This document shows positions 36,541-49,400 of a stretch of 64,000 nt of DNA, piece after piece. The position numbers and the translations under genes were made by a program. Where the stretch lies: assembly GCF_965363235.1 (NCBI RefSeq), contig NC_134851.1, forward strand, positions 24,415,847 through 24,479,846. The letters are read 5' to 3'. This DNA comes from Mytilus galloprovincialis. Taxonomy: Eukaryota > Mollusca > Bivalvia > Mytilida > Mytilidae. Within the stretch, counting starts at the first letter, position 1; each line of letters starts with the position of its first letter. The notes below the pieces were generated by a model. That model was not told where the DNA came from and searched no databases. It saw only the letters and a list, made by a program, of their open reading frames with translations.

Positions 36541-36670
36541 GGACTTGTATATATGTTACGGACCATATGTGTATTTGGACCATACGCGTACTGTAATGAC
36601 CATATGAGTTTATACTCGTTTGATTGTTTATGAGCCGGACCATATGAGTATTTGGACCATATGGGTATTT
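36541..36670. repeat. GGACCATATGNGTATTT motif cluster
   Basis: Five related words occur in 130 bp: 'ggaccatatgtgtatttgga', 'ggaccatacgcgtactgtaa', 'gaccatatgagtttatactc', 'ggaccatatgagtatttgga' and 'ggaccatatgggtattt'. CATATG and the TATACTC word give it local dyad symmetry. Confidence 0.6.
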
Positions 36671-36886
36671 TTCAAAATATGCATAGGAAACTTGTTAATA
36701 TAATACAAAAAACTTTTATCTTAAAACAAACAATGATGGAAACATATACATGCATAAATTTTATAATTCAAATGATATATAAATATTTGATATAGATGCC
36801 ACAGTCAGTTGTGAAACTGTAAAACGCTTACAATTTTTGAAATAAATAGAACTGTTTTCTATTAAGTCTGAACATGTTATACGTCG

Positions 36887-36892
36887 TTTATT
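36887..36892 (-). promoter_or_regulatory. Candidate poly(A) signal of the GPCR
   Basis: TTTATT on the plus strand reads AATAAA on the minus strand, about 360 bp beyond the receptor stop codon. AATAAA is common by chance in AT-rich DNA, so this is only a candidate 3' end. Confidence 0.3.
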
Positions 36893-37034
36893 GGTACAAT
36901 TTCTAACAAAATGAAAAGTTTCATTAAAGTCAAATTTGGAGCGTTAGATATCGTTTTCGAATTCTCAGCTGTCTTTTACTGTTTTGAACCTTATTCTGTG
37001 TTAATCACTTTCCGTTTAAGTTGCCTGATTGCTA

Positions 37035-37300
37035 AATGAACATTTCACTTAAATATAACTTTAAAAGATGACATGTTGAACCTATTGACGTTTTCACTGC
37101 ATTTCACGTTAAATATGACGTTTAAGCCTAATGAAGGAATCACTGTCATCAAGGTTAAAGATGACGTTTTGAACTTAATGAAGTTTTCACTGTATCCCAT
37201 GTTAAAGATGACGTTTTGTTCCTAGTGAAGTGTTCACTATGTTCCACGTTAATGATGACATTTTGAAACTAATGACGTTTTCGCTGTATTCATTAAATGA
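37035..37300. repeat. 47-bp minisatellite across the GPCR stop codon
   Basis: About five units of the form 'gatgacgttttgaacctaat' plus 'gaagttttcactgtatccca' plus 'tgttaaa'. The unit nearest 37250-37300 encodes the last residues of the receptor (minus strand); the remainder is in the presumed 3' UTR. Confidence 0.75.
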
Positions 37301-37484
37301 GAATCCGTCTTTTTCTTTTTCAATCGAAACATCTTAAAATTAAATATAAAAAACACTAATGGATTTGCAAAACTGTTCAATGGTGCAAGTGTATACAACA
37401 CATTATATATCAGTCCGGCTTTTATATCTGCATAAAACTGTAAATATGCATCTACAAATATCGGCGTCCAACATAATATATTAA
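37249..37484 (-). CDS. GPCR exon 6: helix 6 to C-terminus and stop
   Basis: The tract CCTTTCTTTTTCAG precedes 37484. It encodes VNILCWTPIFVDAYLQFY (helix 6), then the loop, LYTLAPLNSFANPLVF (helix 7) and a lysine-rich helix 8. A short tail ends in K-C-H-H and TAA at 37251-37249. The tail from about residue 317 and the 3' flank lie inside a 47-bp minisatellite (37035-37300), so the stop codon comes from a repeat unit. The tail is short compared with most family members. Confidence 0.9.
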
Positions 37485-40400
37485 CTGAAAAAGAAAGGTA
37501 AAATGTTTAAGAAATTTGACTCTAAAAAAGGGTGTCGTTTTTCATTGTAGAGAATTTTAAAAGGAAATTGAAGAAAAAAAAATGAATATCAAAATGTAAG
37601 GCAATCTTTTTCAGATAAATTTTTAAATAGTTTATGCGAGACAAAGTGCTAATTACGGATTGCAAATGAACTAAACACAGATGACCGCTTACTTGTTAGG
37701 TATCTTGTGCAGTGTTATGTGGACGGGAATAGTTCATTTGTGCAGAAAACCTTTACATAAGTTTTGTTCATTCATCTTTTATACATGTTATATAAGCTTT
37801 GGATTTCAAATATTTTGGCCACGAGCATCACTGAAGAGACATGTATTGTCGAAATGCGCATCTGGTGCAGGAAAATTGGTACCGTTAATGTTATTGCATT
37901 AATTTGATTCAAATGGTTTTAAACATAAAGTTTGTTTAAATGATCCAGCATCTAAACCAAGCCAGTAAATAGATAGTTCATCTGTGTATCTGATATTTCA
38001 TTTACTTTTGACATTACTATTAAGTATGAATATAATTTGCTATTGCGTAAGATCATTTCATCCATGAATTGTTATGTTACTTGCCCAAAATTAAAGCATA
38101 GGATATAAGATCAATAGCAATTTTAATTGTGAGTGATTCAAGGAATCATAAAAAGTTTCACTTACCACAAACAACAACTAGGAGTAGCTTTATAATCTTG
38201 ATTTTTGCATTTGAAATAACCCTATCCTTCGGAAGTATTTCATCTGTAGAAACTGTAAAAATAAAAATATTTCTGAAACTTGAACTCCTTCATTTTTATT
38301 TAGTTTAAACTTTACATAGTCGGGCTGTGTAATTGGAACTCTTTAGATAATGGCACACATTATAAAGTATTTGCCCTTCGAGATGAAATTAAGATGAGAC
38401 CTCAGACAATGCAATGCTACCTCAGGCATAGATTATCTTAGCTAGATTTGGCAAAACTTTTAGAAATTTTGGTCCTCAATGCTTTTCAACTTCGTACTTT
38501 ATTTGGCCTTTTATACTTTTTTTGATTCGAGCGTCACTGGTGAGTCTTTTGTGGACGAAACGCGCGTTTGGCGTATATTCAAAATTTAGTCCTAGTATCT
38601 ATGATGAAATTATTTACTACCACAGGGTCGATGCCACTGCTGGTGGAGATTTATTTCCCCAAGGGTATCACCAGCCCAGTAGTCAGCACTTTTTGTGCTG
38701 ACAAAAATATCATTGATATGGTTATATTTATAAATTTACTGTTAACAAAATTTAGAATTTTTGAAATACTAAGGCTTTTCTACCTCAGGCATAGATTATC
38801 TTAGCTGGATTTAGCAAAACTTTTAGAAATTTTGGTCCTCAATGCTTTCATCTTCGTACTTAATTTTGCCTTTTTAACTTTTTTGGATTCGAGCGTCACT
38901 GATGAATCTTTTGTAGACGAAACGCGCGTCTGGCGTATATACAAAATTTAGTCCTGGTATCTATGATGAGTTTATTGTATTCAATTTTTATTTCTATATT
39001 TTAAAATTTCCCGCAAACCCTTTTTTGTTAGATTTAATATGGCCATGTAGTAACACCGTATTCAAAGTTTCATTTTAATGTGGTAAAACAGGGTACTCCT
39101 CTAAAAGCTATATTTCTTTCCCTAAAAGAGTACTTACTGAAACTTTTAGCAGAGAAAAACATGATGAATACCTGTTATTAAGGTGCAAGATACGTCATGA
39201 AGCTTATTGTCAATGGGGCGCCACGAACGTGCGAAAAAAGGCTTCATATTTATCAAGCAGCTGTACTGGTATTTTTCAATATAAATATGATAAAAATTTG
39301 ATAGTCAATTTGTCGGATTTATTAAGTGCATTTTGTATGATAGAAACATGTGTTTAATTTGTTTTAGCAGGTAACTGAAAGATGGCTTGATAAGTTTTGT
39401 TCATTCATTCTAACATCGGTTATATGTTCGGTTCAAAGTTATAAAAGCCAGGTTTTATACAGAGCAGGGAAAATGTATTCGTACAATTGGAACACCCATT
39501 ACTCTAAATACATAACTTTCCAATCCAAATTCAAACTACCTATATTGATATAGTATACGAATTATTTGTTTGTAATAGTATTAATCCTTTGCTTTCAATG
39601 TATGCCATATTAAGGAAAAGTAAATATACATTTTTACAAAACTATGATAATAAATCAATTGTAGATTATTACCTGTATCGCTTCTGTTTGCCGGAATAAA
39701 TCCACGTTTTTCCCGTCTACGTATTGTGATTATTATACCAGTATAACATATAACGATGATTATTACTGGAATTAATATAATAATTGTAGCATCAATATAT
39801 ATCATTGCCTGAATGAAAGATAAGACCCCATTTGAATATACGCATATTAGAACTAGTATGTATATCAATGTCAGGCCAACTGTTAGGGTTATATCTCGTG
39901 ATATATCAAACAATCAGTTTATTTCATTGAACACGGCTAAGCATTATTATTATTAGAGATCAATAGAAGTCAGAAACAGTCGAAAATCTGCGGTTGTCTA
40001 TAGTCGATTACATACAATTATATGACATTTTGTGAATGATTGTTGTCTCATTGGCAATCATACATGTATATATTTGTGATTTATTTTTTATGTCAGTAAA
40101 GAAGTTAAGAAATTAACAACCTGAAATCAACCCAAGTTATTGATTGGATTTGTTACACTCATTCTTTGTTGTTATACACTGTATGTTGTGATGTGTGTAC
40201 TTATATTTGTCTGTTTGGCTTTTCTTTTTTTAGCCATGACGTTTCAGTATATTTTCGATAAGATGTATTCTATTGATGTTCAAGGGAAAGACGACATGCG
40301 AATGTTTTTATATAAATACAGTCCATACTTTGATTTCCGGTTATTTTACCGTTCTTTTATATAGTGAATATTATAGAGAGAGTTCTATATAACACCTCCA

Positions 40401-43400
40401 TCCAAAAATATTTTTTTACCGATTGGAAAAACTTGAGTTTATTGAAAACGTCGACATCTCAATAAAAATACATAAGGTAAGATAGGCTAAGATTTTGTTA
40501 TTTGCAAGAAGTAGCTTTTATCATTTGCAAAATGGAGTTTTTATCATTTTCAAAAAGGAGCTTTCAAGAAGTGGGGTACGGTCAATATTTTTGGTGAAAA
40601 AAAACACACTTTAACGCAGCAGCCTAATTAAAAGTCACAATATAATAATCTCACAAAATAAGTTAGTGCACCACAAATCCCATCAGATCTATTAAACTCA
40701 CCTCCATGTATGGAATAAAATGAACACAAACTGTCTTCCACGATATAATGTGAACAGCGTACTGTACAGCAAGAACTGCTCCAGTTATCCATGCAACTGA
40801 TGCCAAACCAAATCGATATTTTTTTCCTTTAGAGGCTGCAGATAAAGGTCTCACAATAACGTAGAGTCTATCTATAGACATTACAACTATCGCATATATA
40901 GACACATAAACTGCCCACTGTGATAAAAATGCGTACACAATATAACAGACATATTTGTTCCAGGGAACTCCAAATTTGTTGAAAACTAACTCTGGAAAAA
41001 CATAAAAGAGTCCAAGACAGAGATCTGCAAAACCAAAAAAGGTTACAATTAGAAAAAAATAGCAATTGCTTTGCAGGGTTGATAAATAATCGAATGGTAC
41101 AAAATAGTTATCAAGGGTACCAGGATTATAAACTGATACGCCAGATACTTATGTTTGGGGCATGAAATAGTTTACTTTCAAGGAAAACAATATCTTTGAT
41201 GTTCTTAAATATATTTTTTTCTTTTTGTGACAATGTTTGATCTTTTTATTTTTTTTTCTGTTATTATTTATCCTTCCTTTTTGAAAATCGATCCGTTTTT
41301 TATAACATTGGAAAACCAGTTATTACATGCAACAACAAAAACACTTGAATGTTCAATATATTTGCTCTATGTCTTAATAATTTCGCACTCGTCGAAGATG
41401 TTAGAAATAATAGGAATACCTGATATTGCAAGGTTAGAAACGAAAAATCCCATCCTCGTCTTCTTCTTTCTTGATAGTAACAACACGATAACAAGTGAAT
41501 TGAATGATATAATTCCAAGGAAAATCACAAATGAGATCCATTTTAAAATCACCTACAAAACCAAATTGTATGATATTTAATACCAATATTTCAAAGTTAA
41601 AACACATATTACGTAGATAATACACATATTACGTAGGTAATTGACATATTACGTAGGTAATACACATATAACATAGTAAATACACATATTACATAGATAA
41701 AACATATATTGCATATGTAATACATACATTACACATATTTCAAGTTAACACACGTTTCGTATTACATACCATATACAGATAACATATGGTTAAATAAAAA
41801 CAGGAATATGTAAACCAAAACAAAAATAAAGCTGTTGATCTGAATTGGTGCCTGAAATCGCAATATTAAATCTGCTTGATCTCACATTTAGCATAACTTT
41901 GAGAAGAGACAAACCAAACATAAGTCTTCTTTAAATTTAGAGGAGTGAGATTGAGATTTCAAAACGCTATAGTTTACTATATTTTATGTTGTTATATGTT
42001 GATGTGCAAATACGTAGTGATTAACCTTCTGATTGGTTGCCTTTTATCATTCCGTACATGTTAGTTAGTTATTTGAATAATTGATATCAACACTATATTT
42101 TAGTGAAGCCCTGTGAAATTAAATAGAAGATACAACAAGAAAGGTCGATTTAGACAATGACATATTGATATAACGAAAGGCAACAGTAATCTACCGTTGT
42201 TCAATAGTCATAAATGATTTAGAATTACGAAAATCAGTTCCCTTTCCTTCAACAACATTTATTAAACATGTTTTAGAGTGATATTTGTGACCAAGATAAA
42301 CTTACAGACAAATTTATACGGCAAATTGACGTATTGTTTGATTGGTTGATTGATGGTTTCTTTAAGTTGCATCAGTTTAATGACCTCTACCGCAGCGACT
42401 AATTGGTATATTTTATATAGATTCAAAACAAAATAAAACAGAAAATATAATTCATAAAAAAAAGTCGAAGGCTAAAATCACAAGGAGAAGCCTAAAACGC
42501 CAAAAAAAATATCAATTTACAGATCTCCGTCAAATCAATGTCTAAGTTCTACTGTATCAGTTTTCAACTTATTAGAACGATTTCTATTTGAAAAAGAGAA
42601 AATCTATTTTATTCTCTTTTTCCCACTTTATTTCTATGAAATGTGTATAGATTTTATATTGGCAAGCTTGTATATTTTGGGGCACAAGCCCCAAAATGAT
42701 AAAATAACAGCATTCATTGAGGAAGCAAGCTATCTCCATCATTTTCAGTTTGGGGCAAAGTCCCCAAAATGAAATTACAACATATAATTTAATATGTCTG
42801 TATTATATGATTCAAACGAGATATAGATTTGAAATTGGCAGGCTTGTATATTTTGGGGCAAAAGCCCCAAAATGATAAAATAACATATTTTTGAAAAACA
42901 GCGTTCAATGAGGAAGCAAGCTATCTCCATCATTTTCAATTTGGGGCAAAGTCCCCAAAATGAAATTACAACATATAACCTTGTCTGTATTATATGATCG
43001 TGTTGCTGATTCAAACGGTATATAGTTTTGTAAGCGTATAATGAAGATCTTGTAAAAAAAAAATTTTTAAAGAAAAGATCAAATTAGAGCATACTTTCCG
43101 ATAAGAGCAAGAACAAAGAAAATATAAGTTTGCTTGAATAACAAGTCAAAACGGAAAATATCGTAAAATAAACGTTTTCTATTATCTTTAATTAGTAACA
43201 ACATTCTTCCTTCAGTCACAATGCCGTTTTGTTATAAATCAAACAGTTTTTGTTTTTGTTTTCGTTTGTATTGATTCATAATTGTTTTTATGTCGTGGCC
43301 TTGTAAAGCTGACTGACTATGCGGTATAGATTTTGCTCATTATTGAAGGCTGTACATTTACCTAACGTGTAAATTATTAAACCCGATTCATACAGACTAT

Positions 43401-46400
43401 GTTAGATACTAGTAGTTGTCTCATTGGCAATCATACTTTATCTCCGTATGCACTTCCTTTCACACATTGTTCTAATCAGTCATTCAGTTTAAACAAAGAA
43501 TGCATGACAATAAATGGTGCATGTAACATTAGGCCTAAATGTGTCAGTTACTGCTTTGTAATGCCTACAAGTACATATCTGTACAAAAGTGTTTGATACT
43601 ATATTTTAATGGTATTCCAAACAATATTGTATGCTACACTTCTTTTTCACATAATAGCCTCTGTTTTCCCATATTCGGCTCGAGTTCAGGAGGTTGTTGG
43701 CTCAATATCCGGCAGAGTCAAACTACAAGACTTGAAAACGTGAATTTGGTGTTTTACCGCTTAACACAAACAGTGTGAACTAGCCCTCAGTGTATCTAGT
43801 GAACTAGCCCTCATTGTGTAGGTCCAGTACAAAACAGTGATTATATTCATGTCACATTATCATGTTCTCGTCCAGAATGTGTATTTTATTTGTTGCTGGA
43901 CGTTAAACAGCCATCAATCCTTCTTTTCTTCTGAACATACATTACGTCTGAAACAAATAAATAAACATATGATATCTTACTTTAAAACATAAAAAAAATA
44001 ATGGCCAACAAGAGATATCGATAAAATAGCGACATACTCATTGCTGATTTATTATATTTAGCATATCAAATTTAAATGTTAAATACTGAATTGAATAAAA
44101 TGCTTCCCTGAGCACAGCCTGATACGACCGCAGAGGTCGGACCTTGAACAGTAAGGACAAATTTGGACACAATATTCACGCTTGATACGATCTGAATTTG
44201 GATTGTGATAACATTTTTGACAAAAAATAGGTTTCTGACACAAAATAAATGTAGTCAAATTTGTAAAATTTTAAAAGAAGAAAAAAATATGAACTCCTTC
44301 AAAAAATTTGAAAAAAAATTATTCCCCCCCCCTTTTTTTGAGCAATTACACCCAAACTCAATCCCAGCCTTCCTGTTGTAGTATGGAACCTTGTAGTGTA
44401 ATTTTAAAGAGATCTTTACACTTAAACACAAGTTATTGTACGGAAACGACACCAATGCTTGTTTTTGCCGTTTTCCCTATAGCATTATACGAACCCATAA
44501 AAAGAAAAAAGAAAAAGTGGTATGATTTCCAATGAGACATCTCTCTCGTAGTTTATTTTGCTAGTTCTGTGAAATGTATATTTACCGATATCTTTTGATG
44601 TTTTAATAAATTCTTTCAGAAAAAGAAAGTACCGGCATATATTTACATGTATATTCAAATATAAAATACTTGCATGAGGAAATTCTGAACGAATACTTTT
44701 ACGCAACATTCTATTATTATATTGCCAGACTGTCTATGATTTATTCATATATCCTCTATATGACAAATGGTTAGTTTAGACTCCTAGAGTCGATATTAAG
44801 AATTGAACGATAGGCAGTCAGTGCATGAATTTTTCTTGCTACCTGATTGGAAGATATTACGAGACGTGAATAATCAAAGTTTATTGATTGGTTAGGACAA
44901 TCCAAACCTAGTAAATGTCCTTCAATCCCGTAGAGTATGGGATTTGTCCTCTCTATTTTAGCAATTATATTTTGCCTGATCGGAGATCATTAGGCTGTTG
45001 ACCGCTGTTGCGCATATTCATGATATTGGTACACAGGTAACTTTTATCTATAAATAGTCGAATCTTCTGGAGTTTCGTAAACAACAACGTTAAACGATAT
45101 ATACTACTTCATAACGTGTGACCTCACGTGTGTGGTAAAATTTGTTGATTGATGCACGTGGCTATTCTAGAAAATGAATAAATCTACAAAGCTAGAGCAC
45201 TTTCCATTTTCATCAGCTAACAGTCGACTAGCCCTTTTTGAAAGGCTAATGCTTGTTTTCTGCAGTTAAAGTTGAACTGTCAGATGCACTTTTAAAAGAC
45301 AAGTAACGATGCCTTGGTTTGTAGGGTAATTACATTAGTAATGCCTATTAGTTTTGTGTAGAGAAAAAGTAATTAAACTTTCTGTTAAAGGTCAGTTGGT
45401 CAAAAGACTGACAGATTGTGTATCAGCTGTGATACTGTAAGGATGTGATTTTCCTTGAAGTGTTAAATAAGTCTGCATGTTATAAAATTTCCCAGCCTAA
45501 CACAAAAATAACAATTTATTTGTAATGTAATATAATATCCCAACAGCCGACAGTACACTGGAATTTGGTTAATAGGTCACTCACTCCCATCTCAACATGT
45601 CAACAATCTAGTGTTTATACAACAATGACATCTGGAGTTTTACAAAATGCTTTACTGTCCAGAAATGAAAAGAAGAAATAACTACAAGCAACTGATCTTA
45701 TCAAACATACATGAATTTTTGTATTTAAAAATGCTGGATACTTTTCTTGGCTTAAAACACATTGCTCTCCCCCTTTTATTTGTTTGTACTTATTGCCGTT
45801 TTTTTTTTTTTTTTGGATATCAGATCAGATATATATATTGAGCAAATTAAACGTAATCAGAATAAGAAATGATATGATTACTAAATTAATGAACTAACCA
45901 TTGCTTAACATGCTTAAAGTCAATACTATGACTATAACATAATAACCAAACGGCAAAGATAATAGTTAGTCCTGAACTTTCTTGAAGTCCTTGTAATATG
46001 GACAAACGTTCAAAATTTGTGAATTAATTTTAAATGATAGATCTTTGCCGTGATGGGGTTTCAAAAAGTTGTGCGTGTTATCAAATATACTTTTGTCAGA
46101 GTGAAATTTAAGAGAAATACACCCCTTGGAAAGTCTCCCGTTCCGACAGTTAAAGCCTTTCTCAAGTTGGGAACCCGTTTTGCCGTGCGGGACAGTGTAT
46201 AAATACGCACCAACGTCCGGTGGGAATGATCACTTCAATAACTATTGCATCATCTCTGTTCAGCAATTTTCAGGGGTCTGTCCCTTTGAAATATATCCTT
46301 ATTTCCTGTGAGATATTCCGATCTTTATACCAGGACGAACCCTATTAGAGTACCAAACTGTTCATATATTAATTCTTATTTGTTTCACCTGAACATGCCT

Positions 46401-49400
46401 AAAATATTTGCCACTGGACGTAAAGCAAACAACAATTGATCAAGCAATCATCTTGCTTTGTCTAATTACTGGGACTAGGCTTCGTTTGATTAAACAAATT
46501 TGTGTTATATGCATTCTACATTTTACTGACTGAGAAAATTATTAACTTTTACTTTCACTTTTACTCTAAATTATTACTGTGTAATACAGGCTCACCTATC
46601 AGGCATTTGTCGCCGCTAGATATGACCTTTTTGCGTTAATGCGGCGTAAAACAACCAACAATCAATCAACCTATCAGGCATTTGTCTATATACAGAAACC
46701 ATACACATAACTGTTTTTAGACTGACAAAATATTCAAGTTCAACTTCTATTTTTTTCAATGTTATCCCTTCTATTAAATGCTACATGGGGAAACTTATTT
46801 TTGGGTCAATATTTCTGAAAAACAGAAATCCTGGGTGTGTCAGCAGTAAAAACCCACCATACGCACTCTTAATTCGTTATATCAAAATAATTTATTTACC
46901 CTTAATTGTCTTCAAAGCTATTGAAATGTTGTCCTGGAAAACAGCATTGCTCTAAACTCCTCTATAGGAAGATAGTTTTGCGTCTTTCATTTTCTCCAAA
47001 AATCTGTAGTGTACAAAGATGCTTGTTTAGAGATTAACAAATCTAACCTGATAAACGACAACTGAAATAAAACAGTATTGAAAGAAAATGGGGAATGAGT
47101 CCATGGGAAACAGATGATGCCCCAATTGCATATCATATAAAGTTATGAAGAGACAGAATAAGTAACATCCCAAACACTCAAACTTGATCTGTATCTTTTG
47201 GTAATAAGCATTGTGTATAATTTCATAACAATTGGTTGCGGCTACTCTCGAGGCTACTTAATTTAGAGAACGGAAACGACAAATTCAGCATTTTTTTTCC
47301 ATTTGTAAAGGAGCATATTAACTCTAGAACAGTAAAAGTGACACCCCCAAAATTCAAACTTGATCTGTATTTTGTGGTAATTAGCATTGTGTATACATTC
47401 ATTACAATTGGTTGAAGTTAATTTAAGTTAGAGAATAGAAACGAAAAAGTCATCAATTTTTCCATTTGCAAAGTGGTAATAGCTACGGCGGGGGCATAAA
47501 TATGTTTAAAAAAGTTACCCCCAAAAAAAGACACTCTTAATTACAAACGTGAAATACATATTTTAATACTCATAATGCAGTCGTTGTATGCGTAACTATA
47601 ACTAATATGATTGATTGCGTTATCAATGTAAATTTTGTAAGCTGTTTTTTTTTTAATTTAGCTAATATAATAAAAAGTGTCAGTTTACTAATCACATGGC
47701 TGAGAATAGCAATTTGTTCAATAAGGTGCAGATTAACATGTAGGTGATCTTTCAGCAGAGAAAAAGGTTATTTACTTAACTTATTGTATGGTTTGAAATT
47801 AAAGATCAACAATCAACAAATAAAAATTATAAGTTACATGTATGAAGAATTAAACAAGCATTCTGTTACTCACTGTATTGCATGGCAATACATAGTCCCC
47901 TACCGTTTAGAAATTCATTGTATTGGAACAAAATTCTGACTTAATCTATAATAACTTGTCATGGTGTAAACTATATGACAAATATCAGTGGCGGATTTAC
48001 CGGGGGGCACAGGGGGCATGTGCCCCCCCAGTTCAGGTCACCAAAAAATTTTTTTAACATAATTTTATTGCTACTGAATCTTCTTAATATCTAGAGCGGA
48101 AATGAATCACAGCTTGATTTGACTTCTTATACTGGCCGTTAATTAATGCCAGCGTCCACATGCGTGATTTATGACAACTTATCGATGGGTGTGTAAATAT
48201 TGACACCTTTGTGTGTTTTTAATTTCTCTTTGCAAGCTTAAATTATGGAAAATACATTTACATGTTGATTGGAATCGTACGATTTTTTATTGGTTTATAA
48301 TACAATACAGATTAAAATCGATTACCAGGTGAAACTTCTGATCTGTGTTTTTAAAGAATAGGTACAAATTATATGTTTATGTCGATAATGTTGGTATACA
48401 TCTATATTTAGGTTCTTAGTTTCTCTCCATTCCAAAACACAGTACTCACATTACCATTTTATTTAGAATTTATGTGTTTTCTCTCTTCAAAACGGTCTTT
48501 TTGTGAATTTATTCAGCAACAAATCAAATCATTAAATTATTTTTTAATACCATACACGTTTGTTTTTTAAATGGAATGGAATGTCCTATTTACTTCCCTC
48601 TTTTTTTCAAGGGAAATCGACAATTTGTCAAACCCCCTTTTTTTCACCGGTCTAGGAAAAACATGATGAATTGATATTTTCTTATAAAAAAATCATTAAT
48701 AAAATGCTAAATTATTTTCCTAAGATCTATTTTGTAACTGAATCTGGGACTTAATCATTTCTTTAAATGCCCGAGCATACAGTTATATTTGTTTATTTTT
48801 ATTGTTTCAATTGCCATATGTACATGTATGAGGCTAACTTGACAAGGTCACCATTTGTAAGGATATGAAGGTGTTTTACAGATATTAGAATAATGTACAA
48901 AAAAGTAAGTCTGGAAGCAAGGCCAAAAAAATATAGAGGTGATGAAGAAAATATTGATTGATTGTATGTTGTTTAACGTCCAGTGGCAAATATTTGATGC
49001 ATGTTGAGGACAAATATAATAACAGATCAATTGGCAGGAAAAGAAAGTATAAAGTGAAATAGTAAAAACAATAAAAAAAAATCTAGAAATATAGAGATAT
49101 AGAAACGATGATCTGACCCTCCCTCCTTTTAAAAAACAACAACAACAAAAAAAAACACTCACACTCGCATATACCGTATATACATCTCTAAAAAATCTAA
49201 AATTTTGGTTTCATGGTGCCCCCCCAGACATCAAGGTTCTGGATCCGCCCCTGTAATATCGAGTCAATATCTACAAAAATAACGACAAAAAGTGTTGCAA
49301 ACTGATTTTTAAGTGAATTTTCTAAGTCCAAGGACCATAACTCTGCACAATATTATCAAACCGGAACAGAATTCGAATTTGATCTGTAACTTCCATGGAG

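Noticed and set aside
39809-39913. Open frame continuing upstream of GPCR exon 4 with hydrophobic residues
   Set aside because: It lies beyond a good acceptor (CTTTCATTCAG) and joining it would break the match to helix 5; intron read-through.
41227-41580. 117-codon plus-strand frame over GPCR exon 2
   Set aside because: Antisense shadow of the receptor exon and intron.
42775-43014. Minus-strand frame identical in protein to a plus-strand frame at 57943-58293
   Set aside because: The identity reflects the large inverted repeat. The frames have no domain and are not conserved as coding.
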